A stretch of 64,000 nucleotides of DNA. It comes from Streptomyces rugosispiralis. Its GTDB lineage: Bacteria > Actinomycetota > Actinomycetes > Streptomycetales > Streptomycetaceae. Shown here one piece after another: positions 1 through 8,586 of the stretch. The stretch lies in the NCBI RefSeq assembly GCF_024505145.1, contig NZ_JANIAA010000042.1:25037-89036 (forward strand). The letters are read 5' to 3'. Every line of letters starts with the position of its first letter. Position 1 is the stretch's first letter. A model generated the notes under the pieces. It did not search any database. It had not been told where the DNA came from and saw only the letters and a program-made list of their open reading frames with translations. Made by a program: the position numbers and the translations under genes.

Positions 1-1
1 G

Positions 2-271
2 GAAGCCCTCGGCGAAGGGCCGCTGATCGACGGGCTGGTGGACGTCGGCCGGTGGCTCGAGGAGTTCCACCCCCGGTCGCTGGTCGAGCTGGACTACGGC
101 GGTCTGGTGCACACGCTGCCGGCCGGGCAGCTTGAGGACGACCATTCGGCCGCGGATGTGGCGGAGGGCCTGGCGGCGCTGCGCGACGGGGACGGGGAGC
201 GGGCGGGTGTCGCGTACGAGCGGCTGACCGACCGCTGGAGCGTGGTCCGCGGGCGGCAGAACGCGAGCTGA
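2..271 (+). CDS. C-terminal part of unidentified conserved protein
   Basis: Only the last 89 residues lie in the window; the reading frame is already open at base 2 and ends at a TGA at 269-271. The visible part is acidic, with no membrane segment and no catalytic motif that I recognise; it contains a Trp-Leu-Glu-Glu stretch and ends in a short basic tail. It lies upstream of bldC on the same strand, but nearly 500 bases separate them, so there is no reason to assume one transcript. The function is unknown, and the true start is outside the window. Confidence 0.75.
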   Translation, partial: EALGEGPLIDGLVDVGRWLEEFHPRSLVELDYGGLVHTLPAGQLEDDHSAADVAEGLAALRDGDGERAGVAYERLTDRWSVVRGRQNAS

Positions 272-770
272 ACGCCCGCCCGGCCGGGCGCCGGGTGACC
301 GGTTGAGCGGTTCACCGGAACAGAGGGGACGTAGGTCCCGATCCGGGCCATTGCCTCAATCGTGACCTAAAGCACTGACTTCGGGCCTTGCGGTAATCAC
401 CCATCCTCGTGTCAAAATAGGACAAGGAGTCCGGTAGGGGCTCCTTCCGCCCAACTATGGGCGGATTCTTCGGTATTGCACTCCTTGGCGGATCTGGTGA
501 CCCCTGATCCTGTTGTGACTGATCGTCACGGCCGCGTGACAGTCCGTTATGGCATGGTCCATCGGCTTCCGTCGAGGTTGGTCACCTGAGAGGGCAATTC
601 CATCGGTTTGGCCGACGGGGCTGGACAGATGGTGTAGTTGTAGTGCCGAGGACAAGCCGTTCGTCCTATAACCGACTCGGCCCGCGTCCGCCATTTCGGG
701 CAACGTGGGTCAAGGTGCAGAATTTAGAGGAAAGAACCGTGATGGTTCGGTTCTCCCGAGGAGGCCGCTC
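272..770. other. Intergenic region upstream of bldC
   Basis: About 500 bases without a convincing gene and visibly lower in GC than the flanking genes, as expected for a developmental promoter region. A TATAAC hexamer at 667-672 is a possible -10 element about 100 bases upstream of bldC, but I see no good -35 at the right distance. A short GGAGTCC/GGCTCC imperfect inverted repeat lies near 426-445 and may end the upstream transcript. Short ORFs here have no ribosome binding site or family resemblance. Confidence 0.5.
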
Positions 771-977
771 ATGACCGCTCGCACCCCTGATGCCGAGCCG
801 CTGCTGACCCCGGCTGAGGTTGCCACGATGTTCCGCGTGGACCCGAAGACGGTCACTCGCTGGGCGAAGGCAGGCAAGCTCACGTCGATCCGAACGCTCG
901 GAGGGCATCGGCGCTACCGCGAAGCGGAGGTCCGTGCTCTTCTTGCGGGCATCCCGCAGCAGCGCAGCGAGGGCTGA
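771..977 (+). CDS. bldC: Developmental regulator BldC
   Basis: A 68-residue DNA-binding protein with the MerR-type winged helix-turn-helix signature: residues about 12-60 read as TPAEVATMF, then KTVTRWAKAGKL, then a GGHRRYRE wing. It lacks the C-terminal effector domain of normal MerR proteins, which is the hallmark of BldC. In Streptomyces, BldC binds DNA cooperatively as head-to-tail oligomers and holds back entry into development. I chose the ATG at 771 because GAGGAGG at 759-765 sits at the proper distance. The reading frame extends upstream to 705, but that would add 22 residues not typical of BldC. Length and composition match my memory of the S. coelicolor protein almost exactly. Confidence 0.97.
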   Translation: MTARTPDAEPLLTPAEVATMFRVDPKTVTRWAKAGKLTSIRTLGGHRRYREAEVRALLAGIPQQRSEG

Positions 978-1108
978 AAAACCGCATAACAGGGCATTTC
1001 CGGGCCCCCCAGCCCGGCTTTCGCCTGTATAGCTCCACCACGACGGGTGCCTGCCCCAACAGGCCCTCCACCGCTCGACATGGGTGCGTCGTTGATCGCG
1101 CTGGACTC

Positions 1109-1133
1109 CGCCGGGTCCGGCGCGATCTTTTTA
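1109..1133 (+). terminator. Rho-independent terminator after bldC
   Basis: A perfect CGCCGG/CCGGCG hairpin at 1109-1122 is followed by CGATCTTTTTA. It lies about 130 bases past the bldC stop and is the best candidate for the end of the bldC transcript. Confidence 0.7.
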
Positions 1134-1284
1134 TGCCCTGCGGGCGGTCTTCCGGAGGGTGCCTCCAGGGGGTTTCAAGTGTCCCTGGAAGCGCCATCGT
1201 TCGGGTTGCGCGGGGTGGTCCGCAAGGGGCTCGGGGAAGCTCGCGGAGCGCTTTCGAGGGGCTCGCGAGGGTCACGGACAGAGG

Positions 1285-1331
1285 GTGCAATTGCACATAT
1301 TAAATTGACCCATGGCGAGCGGGGTGTAAGT
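1285..1331 (+). promoter_or_regulatory. Orphan promoter with adjacent palindrome
   Basis: A perfect 12-base palindrome, GTGCAATTGCAC (1285-1296), lies just upstream of TTGACC (1305-1310). After a 16-base spacer this is followed by TAAGTT, giving a plausible sigma-70 type -35/-10 pair. It points toward the convergent DUF6274-like gene, and no ORF with a ribosome binding site follows. It could drive an antisense or small RNA; no product is evident. The rest of the 978-1428 gap holds only the bldC terminator. Confidence 0.35.
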
Positions 1332-1428
1332 TCCCTCACTCCGGAAACTCATTCGGTGACTCCCGTCACACTCCCCAACCCTTGTCCTGTGCCCGGTGAT
1401 TGCGCTACAGGGCAACTGCGGTAAGGGC

Positions 1429-1641
1429 TTACCGAGTTGACGGTGGCGAGGCCGCCGTCGTCTCCTCATGATCCCCGTATGCGGCCCTGTCACCCGCCTC
1501 GTCGGCCGCCGAATGCTCCATCGCCAGCCGCAGCAGGCGATGGCAGACCGGACAGTGCCGGGTGAAGTGGCGGTTGCCCGCGGCGGCCGCCAGATGGGCG
1601 CGCAGCAGCGCCCTGGTCTCATGCTTCGCGGACGTCGTCAT
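1429..1641 (-). CDS. Small DUF6274-like protein
   Basis: A 70-residue soluble protein with a central His-Cys-Pro-Val-Cys-His motif that could bind a metal ion, and a Gly/Ala/Asp-rich tail. I recognise the pattern as a small Streptomyces-restricted family (DUF6274, from memory). The start at 1641 is supported by GGGAGGTG a few bases upstream on the minus strand. The longer reading frame to 1839 would run through the tRNA-Asp gene and is not credible. The gene is convergent with bldC, and an orphan promoter at 1285-1331 points into its 3' end. Function unknown. Confidence 0.75.
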   Translation of the reverse strand: MTTSAKHETRALLRAHLAAAAGNRHFTRHCPVCHRLLRLAMEHSAADEAGDRAAYGDHEETTAASPPSTR

Positions 1642-1726
1642 ACGCCGCACCTCCCGCGCACCCCCGCGCACACCTTTTAGTTTGGGTACCTCTGTGTGTG
1701 GTGCGCCGTCAAGAGCCGTCAAGACG

Positions 1727-1765
1727 CGAAAGGCCCGGATCCATATCTGGATCCGGGCCTTCCGG
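1727..1765 (-). terminator. Terminator of tRNA-Asp (first copy)
   Basis: Inverted repeat AAGGCCCGGATCC / GGATCCGGGCCTT immediately 3' of the tRNA, followed on the minus strand by TTTCGCG. A strong GC stem placed right after the mature tRNA. Confidence 0.75.
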
Positions 1766-1770
1766 GTAAG

Positions 1771-1845
1771 CGGTCCTGACGGGATTTGAACCCGCGGCCT
1801 CCACCTTGACAGGGTGGCGAGCACTCCAAACTGCTCCACAGGACC
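1771..1845 (-). tRNA. tRNA-Asp (GTC), first copy
   Basis: Full cloverleaf on the minus strand: acceptor stem GGTCCTG paired with CAGGACC, anticodon stem CCACC/GGTGG around the loop CTGTCAA (anticodon GTC), and T-loop TTCAAAT. The CCA end is not encoded. The 75-base sequence is identical to the second copy at 14170-14244. A possible promoter on the minus strand is TTCGAC (1928-1933 complement) and TAGAGT (1903-1908 complement). Confidence 0.95.
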
Positions 1846-1982
1846 AACAGTGACGCTTGCGGCTTCGCCGCCGTGCGCCGCGCTGTGTGCGCTGCGATGC
1901 AGACTCTACAGCAGGTCAGGGGGTGCGGTCGAACTCGCGCCCGGCGGGGCCCCGGCGGGCCGCCGGAGCCCCCGGGACACGC

Positions 1983-4900
1983 TTACGGCGCCGCCGCGTC
2001 GATGGCCTTGACGATGCGCTTGTCGGACACCGGATAGGCCGTGCCGAGGGCGTGCGCGAAGTAGCTGACCCGCAGCTCCTCGATCATCCAGCGGATCTCC
2101 AGCGCCTCCTGGGGCACCGGGCGCCCCGCCGGGAACTGCTCCAGCAGCCACGCGTACTCGTCCCGCATCTCCCGCACCTTCGCCATCCGGGCGCGGTCCC
2201 GGTCGGCGTTGCCCGGAAGCTGCTGCAGCCGCCGGTCCACGGCCACCAGATAGCGCATGAGGTCCGGAAGCCGCCGTACGCCGTGCGCGGTCACGAAACC
2301 CGCCGTGATGAGCTCCGAGAGCTGCTCCCTGATGTCCGTGAGCGACGGCAGCAGCACCGGGCTGCTGGTGGCCTTCAGCCGCCGCTCGCACGACTGCCAG
2401 GCGGCCAGCACCTCCTGGACCTTGCGCACGGTGTCCAGCGTGGCGTCCATGATGTCGGTGCGGACGGCGTCGAAGAGCTTGCGGAACGATTCCTCGTCCC
2501 AGGCCGGGCCGCCACGGGCCGCGATCAGCCGGTCGGCCGCCGCGGCCACGCAGTCGTCGAACAGCGCCTGCACACTGCCGTGCGGGCTGCTGGAGAGCGA
2601 CAGCTTGGCCTGGTTGGAGAGCTTGCCCTGGACGAACTTGGCCGGGCTGGCCGGGAGCTGGAGCAGGATCAGCCGGCGCGTCCCCCGCCACATCGCCGCC
2701 CGCTGCTCGGCCTCGGTGTCGAAGAGCCGTACGGCCACCGACGCGCCCTCGTCGACGAGCGCCGGATACGCCTTGACCGGCTGGCCGCCGCGGCGCGTCT
2801 CGAAGGTGCGCGGCAGCGTGCCGACCGTCCACCGGGTCAGCCCGCCGCGCTGCTCGATCCCCTCGGCCTCCTTGGAGGACTCGAACGCCTTGGAGATCGC
2901 GGCCCGCGTCTTGGGCCGCAGCCGCTGCCGCAGCGCCTCCAGGTCCCTGTCCTCGGCCAGCTTGCGGCGCCGCTCGTCCACCACCCGGAAGGTGATCTTC
3001 AGGTGGTCGGGGACCTTCGTCAGGTCCCAGTCCTCCGGCTCGATCCGTACGCCCACCATCCGCTGCAGCTCCCGCCCCAGCGCCGACGTCAGCGGCTCCT
3101 GGAGGGGGACAGCGCTTTCCAGGAAGCGCTTGGCGTAGTTGGGCGCCGGAACGTAGTGCCGGCGGACCGGTTTGGGCAGCGAGCGGATCAGCTCGGTGAC
3201 CAGATCCTCGCGCAGCCCCGGGATCTGCCAGTCGAAGCCGTCCGGGGTCACCTGGTTGAGCACCTGGAGCGGGATGTGGACGGTCACACCGTCCGCGTCC
3301 GCCCCCGGCTCGAACTGATAGGTCACCTTGAACTTGAGCTTCCCCTGGCGCCAGGAGTCCGGATAGGCGTCCTTGGTGACGCCCTGCGCCCGCTCGTTGA
3401 TGAGCATCGACTTCTCGAAGTTGAGAAGCTCCGGCTCCTCGCGCCGCTTGTGCTTCCACCAGGAGTCGAAGTGCGCGCCGGAGACCACATGCTCGGGGAT
3501 CCGCTGGTCGTAGAAGTCGAAGAGCGTCTCGTCGTCCACGAGGATGTCGCGGCGCCGGGCGCGGTGCTCCAGCTCCTCGACCTCGCCGAGCAGCTTGCGG
3601 TTGTCATGGAAGAACTGGTGGTGGGTGCGCCAGTCGCCCTCCACCAGGGCATTGCGGATGAACAGATCGCGGCTGGTCTCCGGGTCGATCCGGCCGTAGT
3701 TGACCTTCCGCTGGGCGACGATCGGCACGCCGTAGAGCGTCACCCGCTCATACGCCATCACCGCGGCCTGCTTCTGCTCCCAGTGCGGTTCGCTGTAGGT
3801 GCGCTTGACCAGGTGCTGGGCGAGCGGCTCGATCCACTCGGGCTCGATCTTCGCGTTGACCCGCGCCCACAGCCGGGACGTCTCCACCAGCTCCGCCGAC
3901 ATCACCCAGCGCGGCGGCTTCTTGAACAGCGCCGAGCCGGGGAACACCGCGAACTTGGCGCTGCGGGCGCCCACGTACTCGTTCTTCCCGCCGTCCTTCC
4001 CGCCGTCCTTGCCGCCCTCCCCTCCGGCGTTCTTGAGGCCGACGTGCGACAGCAGCCCGGACAGCAGCGACTGATGGACACGATCGGGCGCCGCGTCCTG
4101 CTCGGACATGTGGATGTCCATGGTCTTGGCGACCGTGCGCAGCTGGCTGTAGATGTCCTGCCACTCGCGTATGCGCAGGTAGTTGAGGTACTCCTGGCGG
4201 CACATCCGGCGGAAGGCGGAGGAGGACAGCTCCTTCTGCCGCTCCCGGACGTACCTCCACAGATTGAGGAACGCCAGGAAGTCGCTGGACTCGTCCTTGA
4301 ACCGGGCGTGCTGCTGATCCGCCTGCTGCTGCTTGTCCGAGGGGCGCTCGCGCGGGTCCTGGATGGACAGCGCCGCCGCGATCACCATGACCTCGCGGAC
4401 ACAGCCGTTGCGATCCGCCTCCAGCACCATCCGGGCCAGCCGCGGGTCCACCGGCAGCTGGGCCAGCTTCCGGCCGACCTGGGTGAGCCGCTTGCGCGGG
4501 TCCTTCTGCTTGCTGTCCAGGGCGTGCAGCTCCTCCAGGAGCTGGACGCCGTCCTTGATGTTGCGGCGGTCCGGCGGGTCGATGAAGGGGAACTTCTCGA
4601 TGTCGCCGAGGCCGGCGGCGGTCATCTGGAGGATGACGGAGGCGAGGTTGGTCCGCAGGATCTCGGCGTCGGTGAACTCCGGGCGGGTGACGAAGTCGTC
4701 CTCGGAGTACAGCCGGATACAGATGCCGTCGCTGGTCCGGCCGCAGCGGCCCTTGCGCTGGTTGGCGCTGGCCTGGGAGATCGGCTCGATGGGCAGCCGC
4801 TGGACCTTGGTGCGATGGCTGTAGCGGGAGATCCGGGCGGTGCCCGGGTCGATCACATAGCGGATGCCGGGGACGGTCAGCGAGGTCTCCGCCACGTTCG

Positions 4901-5945
4901 TCGCCAGCACGATTCTGCGGCCGGTGTGTCTCTGGAAGACCCGGTGCTGTTCGGCGTGCGACAGCCGCGCGTACAGCGGGAGCACCTCGGTGACCGGGAG
5001 CTTCTTCTTGTTCAGCGCGTCGGCGGTGTCGCGGATCTCCCGCTCACCGGAGAGGAAGACCAGGATGTCGCCCGGACCCTCGGCCTGGAGCTCGTCGACC
5101 GCGTCGCAGATCGCGGTGATCTGGTCGCGGTCGCTGTCCTCGCCGCCCTCCTCGAGCAGCGGGCGGTAGCGCACCTCGACGGGGTACGTACGCCCGCTGA
5201 CCTCGACGATCGGCGCGTCGCCGAAATGGCGGGAGAACCGCTCCGGGTCGATGGTGGCGGAGGTGATCACGACCTTGAGGTCGGGGCGGCGGGGCAGCAG
5301 CTGGGCCAGATAGCCGAGCAGGAAGTCGATGTTGAGGCTGCGCTCATGGGCCTCGTCGATGATGATCGTGTCGTACTGGCGCAGCTCGCGGTCGGTCTGG
5401 ATCTCGGCGAGCAGAATGCCGTCGGTCATCAGCTTGACATGGGTGTCCTGGCCCACCTGATCGGTGAAGCGGACCTTCCAGCCGACGGACTCGCCGAGCG
5501 GCGAGCGCATCTCCTCGGCGATGCGCTCGGCCACGGTGCGGGCCGCGATCCGGCGCGGCTGCGTATGGCCGATGAGGCCCTTGACGCCGCGCCCCAGCTC
5601 CAGACAGATCTTTGGAATCTGGGTGGTCTTCCCGGAGCCGGTCTCACCCGCGACGATCACCACCTGGTGATCCCGGACGGCCTCGAGGATCGCGTCCTTC
5701 TTCTGGCTGACCGGCAGCTCTTCCGGATAGGTGATGGCCGGCACCGCGGCGCGGCGGTCCGCGACCCGCAGCTCGGCACGCGTCATCTCCTCGGCGATCT
5801 CGCCGAGGACGGCCGCGCGGGCCTCGGGTTTACGGATGCGGCGCGCACCGTCGAGCCGGCGTCCCAGCCGCTGCTGGTCGCGCAGCATCAGCTCGGGCAG
5901 CCGCTCCAGCAGGGCGGGCAGGGCGGGGGCAGGCGTGGTGGACAT
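1983..5945 (-). CDS. hrpA: ATP-dependent RNA helicase HrpA
   Basis: A 1320-residue DEAH-box helicase. Motif I GETGSGKTT is at residues about 100-108, DEAH at 197-200 and the SAT motif at 229-231, followed by the second RecA domain with the QRKGRCGR motif VI. The HA2 and OB-fold regions come next, then the long C-terminal DUF3418 region typical of bacterial HrpA (usual length about 1300). HrpA proteins remodel RNA and, in E. coli, resolve stalled ribosomes. The ATG at 5945 is preceded by GGAGGTGAG at a somewhat long distance. Odd feature: a short GGKDGGKDGGK repeat near residue 640, encoded by tandem repeats. A 1397-residue open frame on the opposite strand is only a GC-codon shadow. Confidence 0.96.
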   Translation of the reverse strand: MSTTPAPALPALLERLPELMLRDQQRLGRRLDGARRIRKPEARAAVLGEIAEEMTRAELRVADRRAAVPAITYPEELPVSQKKDAILEAVRDHQVVIVAGETGSGKTTQIPKICLELGRGVKGLIGHTQPRRIAARTVAERIAEEMRSPLGESVGWKVRFTDQVGQDTHVKLMTDGILLAEIQTDRELRQYDTIIIDEAHERSLNIDFLLGYLAQLLPRRPDLKVVITSATIDPERFSRHFGDAPIVEVSGRTYPVEVRYRPLLEEGGEDSDRDQITAICDAVDELQAEGPGDILVFLSGEREIRDTADALNKKKLPVTEVLPLYARLSHAEQHRVFQRHTGRRIVLATNVAETSLTVPGIRYVIDPGTARISRYSHRTKVQRLPIEPISQASANQRKGRCGRTSDGICIRLYSEDDFVTRPEFTDAEILRTNLASVILQMTAAGLGDIEKFPFIDPPDRRNIKDGVQLLEELHALDSKQKDPRKRLTQVGRKLAQLPVDPRLARMVLEADRNGCVREVMVIAAALSIQDPRERPSDKQQQADQQHARFKDESSDFLAFLNLWRYVRERQKELSSSAFRRMCRQEYLNYLRIREWQDIYSQLRTVAKTMDIHMSEQDAAPDRVHQSLLSGLLSHVGLKNAGGEGGKDGGKDGGKNEYVGARSAKFAVFPGSALFKKPPRWVMSAELVETSRLWARVNAKIEPEWIEPLAQHLVKRTYSEPHWEQKQAAVMAYERVTLYGVPIVAQRKVNYGRIDPETSRDLFIRNALVEGDWRTHHQFFHDNRKLLGEVEELEHRARRRDILVDDETLFDFYDQRIPEHVVSGAHFDSWWKHKRREEPELLNFEKSMLINERAQGVTKDAYPDSWRQGKLKFKVTYQFEPGADADGVTVHIPLQVLNQVTPDGFDWQIPGLREDLVTELIRSLPKPVRRHYVPAPNYAKRFLESAVPLQEPLTSALGRELQRMVGVRIEPEDWDLTKVPDHLKITFRVVDERRRKLAEDRDLEALRQRLRPKTRAAISKAFESSKEAEGIEQRGGLTRWTVGTLPRTFETRRGGQPVKAYPALVDEGASVAVRLFDTEAEQRAAMWRGTRRLILLQLPASPAKFVQGKLSNQAKLSLSSSPHGSVQALFDDCVAAAADRLIAARGGPAWDEESFRKLFDAVRTDIMDATLDTVRKVQEVLAAWQSCERRLKATSSPVLLPSLTDIREQLSELITAGFVTAHGVRRLPDLMRYLVAVDRRLQQLPGNADRDRARMAKVREMRDEYAWLLEQFPAGRPVPQEALEIRWMIEELRVSYFAHALGTAYPVSDKRIVKAIDAAAP

Positions 5946-6054
5946 ACGGATCCCAGGATCTCACCTCCGGAAAACGGCTGGCGAACCATTTCCGTCCGCG
6001 CCGCGTGGCGCGATATGTGCGATATGTGCCGGCTCATCGCTTTAGCGTGATCTC

Positions 6055-7122
6055 ATGGCCGATGACCTGGCGCAGCGCCCCGACCCCGAGCCCGAACGCC
6101 GATCACCGCGATGGGGGTGGCGGGCCTTCAAACGGTCCCCCTTCTTCCCCGCGACCGTCATCGTGCTGATCATCTCCGCGGGGGCCGGGCTCTTCGCGGG
6201 CTCGTACACCTACGCCTTCGCGAACCCCACCCCCCGTAACATTCCCACCGCCGTCGTGGTCCCCGATCACGGCGCCGCCCCGCTGAACCGGTTCCTCGCC
6301 GGGATGGAGCAGGCCCTGAACGCCTCCCTCCGGCTGCATCCCTACCCGACCTACGCCAAGGCCCGCTGGTCCCTTGAGGAGCAGCGGGTCTTCGCGGTCC
6401 TCCAGGTGCGCGGGCGCGGCGTGCGGATGGACGTGGCGAGCGCGGCCGGCGCGACCGTCGCCCAGGTGCTCGGCCAGGCGGCGGGCAAGGTCGGCCGGGT
6501 GTCCGGGGTGCCGGTCACGGTCAAGGACGTGAAACCGCTGCAGCCCGGCGATCCACGCGGTCTGGCCGTCTTCTACATCTCGCTGGCCGCCACGATCATC
6601 GGATTCCTCGGCGCCATCCAGCTCAGCGTGAACGCCTCCGAGCTCAATCCGGCCGAGCGGATCGCCTTCATGATCGCGTACGCCCTGCTCGGTGGGTTCA
6701 CCATCGCGGTGATCGTCGACCAGGGGCTGGGCGCGCTCCGGCTCCCCTTCCCGGAGTCCTGGGCGATCCTGGCGCTGACGATGTTCACCTCGGGGCTGGT
6801 GTTCTCCATGTTCAACGTTCTCTTCGGGCGCTGGGCGCTCATCCCCACCTGGGGGCTGATGGTGCTCCTCGGTAACCCCTCATCCGGCGGCGCCGTCTCC
6901 TGGCCCCTGCTCCCCTCCCTCCTCGGCACCGTCGGCCGCTGGCTCCCGCCGGGCGCCTCGGTCAACGCCCAGCACACGGCGATCTACTTCCGCGCCCACC
7001 AGCACGCCTTTCCGTTCCTGGTGCTGGTGACCTGGTGTGTGCTGTCGGCCGTGGTCTTCTGGACCTGGCGCCACCGCCATCCGGGCGGGCGGCCGCCGAG
7101 GGCGACGCCGACGCGGTGCTGA
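6055..7122 (+). CDS. ABC-2/YhgE-like multi-spanning membrane protein
   Basis: 355 residues. A cytoplasmic Arg-rich N-terminus leads to one membrane helix (about 30-52), then an extracellular domain of about 130 residues, then five hydrophobic segments starting with FYISLAATIIGFLGAI. This layout (one helix, large outside domain, membrane block) matches the ABC-2 type/YhgE-Pip (DUF3533) permease-like families. No ATPase partner is adjacent, so the substrate is unknown. The gene is divergent from hrpA with 109 bases between them. A TAGCGT hexamer at 6043-6048, seven bases before the ATG, suggests a leaderless transcript. Confidence 0.7.
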   Translation: MADDLAQRPDPEPERRSPRWGWRAFKRSPFFPATVIVLIISAGAGLFAGSYTYAFANPTPRNIPTAVVVPDHGAAPLNRFLAGMEQALNASLRLHPYPTYAKARWSLEEQRVFAVLQVRGRGVRMDVASAAGATVAQVLGQAAGKVGRVSGVPVTVKDVKPLQPGDPRGLAVFYISLAATIIGFLGAIQLSVNASELNPAERIAFMIAYALLGGFTIAVIVDQGLGALRLPFPESWAILALTMFTSGLVFSMFNVLFGRWALIPTWGLMVLLGNPSSGGAVSWPLLPSLLGTVGRWLPPGASVNAQHTAIYFRAHQHAFPFLVLVTWCVLSAVVFWTWRHRHPGGRPPRATPTRC

Positions 7123-7204
7123 GGGGGGGTGGTTCGAGCGGGTGTCCGCCGCATCGCTATGCGGCTCCGCGGCCCGGTGCGGCTTCGCCCCAGGCCCCCG
7201 GGGT

Positions 7205-7223
7205 CCAGGGGCGAAGCCCCTGG
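7205..7223 (+). terminator. Hairpin after the membrane protein gene
   Basis: CCAGGGGC-GAA-GCCCCTGG is a perfect 8-base-pair stem with a three-base loop. It lies 82 bases past the membrane protein stop. There is no U-tract, so it is a weak or factor-aided terminator. Confidence 0.5.
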
Positions 7224-7232
7224 TTACGGGAA

Positions 7233-7266
7233 GGGGCGGGGAGGGGCGGGGAGGGGCGGGGAGGGG
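7233..7266 (+). repeat. G-rich tandem 10-mer array (GGGGCGGGGA)
   Basis: Three and a half head-to-tail copies of a GGGGCGGGGA unit give seven runs of four G on the plus strand. This is a consensus G-quadruplex arrangement between two terminators. Confidence 0.8.
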
Positions 7267-7271
7267 AAAAC

Positions 7272-7302
7272 AAAAGTCCCTCCCCCGTGATCAGGGGAGG
7301 GG
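7272..7302 (-). terminator. Strong terminator shared by DUF1152 gene and candidate RNA
   Basis: Stem CCCTCCCC...GGGGAGGG with a short loop, followed on the minus strand by ACTTTTGTTTTCC. It is the strongest Rho-independent signal in this part of the window. Confidence 0.8.
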
Positions 7303-7430
7303 CTTTCTCCAAGGAGCGCCGAGCAGGCCTTGCACCTACATCCCTCGTTTGGAGACGAGTATCTTTCCTTAGACGACCGACGCATCAACTCCCGCCCTCC
7401 GGGGCGGCGTTGCGAGATCAACTATACCCC
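7272..7430 (-). ncRNA. Candidate small RNA with own promoter and terminator
   Basis: On the minus strand, just past the DUF1152 stop, there is a TATAGT -10 hexamer (about 7422-7427). About 150 bases follow that are not protein-coding and lower in GC than the surroundings. They contain stems CGCCGCCCC/GGGCGGG and CTCGT/ACGAG, and end in a strong terminator (CCCTCCCC/GGGGAGGG, with AAAGCC before it and TTTTGTTTT after it). This reads as an independent small RNA rather than a plain 3' UTR. I do not recognise the family with certainty. The alternative is a structured 3' UTR of the DUF1152 gene. Confidence 0.5.
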
Positions 7431-7440
7431 ATCCGGGGGA

Positions 7441-8532
7441 TCACAGCCGCCACAGCGGGGCGTCGTACCGCTCGGGCTGAGTCCCGATCAGCAGGGCCCG
7501 CAGATCGGCGCGTTGGACCCCGCTCAGCCCGAGGACCTCGGTGAGCCGGCGGAAGGTGGTGTGGCTGACGCCGCGGGCGCGGGCCTCCTCGGCGAAGCGG
7601 GCGACCCCGGCGAGTACGGCCCTGGGCCGGAACGGCTCCTCGGGCACCGCCCCGAATCGCGCGGTCTTCTCGCGCTCGTAGTCGATCTCCGAGTAGCCGC
7701 AGATCTCCCGGCAGTGCCGCTCGGCCCCGGCGAGTCCGGTGGTGTCGGCGATGGCTCCGGCCAGCCGGTTCCGGCGGAACGCGGTGTCGAGATCCGCCTC
7801 ATGGACCACGGCCCCGTCGTCCGTCAGGGGAATGGTGAGCCCCGCGTCCCGCACCTCGCACAGCCCGCGCACCCCCCGCGCCGCGGCCGTGAGCATGCCG
7901 GTGGCCTCCGACGGATGCCACTCCATGACGGGCCCGATGGGCGCGACGTCGTCGGCGGTCAGCGCATGGACCACCCGCTCCAGCCGTTCGTGCAGCGCCT
8001 CCACCGGAATCTCCCCGTCCAGCCCGGGTCCGGCGACCAGCAGCCGGATCTCCGCGTTCACCTGCGCACACGCGGCGAGCGACAGCGCGTCCCCGAGCGG
8101 GCTCCGCAGGGTCGGCTCATCGCCGTGCGCGAGGATGTCGCCACCCACGTCCAGCAGGTCGATCGACGCCGGGGCCAGGTGCTCGATCAGTTCCTCCAAC
8201 TGCCTGACCATGCCCTCCACGCCGTGGTGGGGGTCGAGCAGGGCGAAGGTGTGCGGCAGCTCGGCGGCCAGCCGGGGCAGCGTGGACCCGGCCGGCGCCA
8301 CGGGCTTCGCGTCCTCGGGCACGGCGTACACGCTCGGCGTCAGCGGCCGCAGACCGGTGAAGTCGGCCGCTGTCCGGGGCCCGGGGACGGGGTCGACGAG
8401 CAGCCGGTCCCAGGCGTACGTCAGGACCACCGCCCGGTCCTCGGCCGTCCCGCGCCCGTACAGGGCCCGGTCGAGCACCGCGGCGGCAACGGCGTCCCCG
8501 CCTCCTCCGCCCGCCACGATCAGCCGCGTCAT
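7441..8532 (-). CDS. DUF1152 domain-containing protein
   Basis: 363 residues, soluble. The N-terminal MTRLIVAGGGGGDAVAAA is a glycine-rich nucleotide-binding-like strand-loop-helix, and the middle contains LLDVGGDILAHG and PLGDA motifs. The whole protein matches the DUF1152 family as I know it. The family's function is not established; the fold suggests a nucleotide- or sugar-phosphate-handling enzyme, but that is inference. It is followed 54 bases later by an SDR gene on the same strand upstream, so the two may be co-transcribed (SDR first). The ATG at 8532 has no strong ribosome binding site. Confidence 0.8.
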   Translation of the reverse strand: MTRLIVAGGGGGDAVAAAVLDRALYGRGTAEDRAVVLTYAWDRLLVDPVPGPRTAADFTGLRPLTPSVYAVPEDAKPVAPAGSTLPRLAAELPHTFALLDPHHGVEGMVRQLEELIEHLAPASIDLLDVGGDILAHGDEPTLRSPLGDALSLAACAQVNAEIRLLVAGPGLDGEIPVEALHERLERVVHALTADDVAPIGPVMEWHPSEATGMLTAAARGVRGLCEVRDAGLTIPLTDDGAVVHEADLDTAFRRNRLAGAIADTTGLAGAERHCREICGYSEIDYEREKTARFGAVPEEPFRPRAVLAGVARFAEEARARGVSHTTFRRLTEVLGLSGVQRADLRALLIGTQPERYDAPLWRL

Positions 8533-8586
8533 CCGCCCAGCGTACGGCGGGAACGGACAATTCCGTCGAACGAGACGCGGCGGTCG

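Noticed and set aside
1047..1424. A 125-codon plus-strand frame after bldC
   Set aside because: It contains the bldC terminator and the orphan promoter, has no ribosome site, and its codon use is not that of a Streptomyces gene.
1857..6050. A 1397-codon open frame on the plus strand
   Set aside because: It is antisense to hrpA, whose helicase motifs are unambiguous. The translation is Leu/Arg/Val/Gly-rich and lacks family motifs; long opposite-strand frames are normal in DNA with very high GC at third positions.
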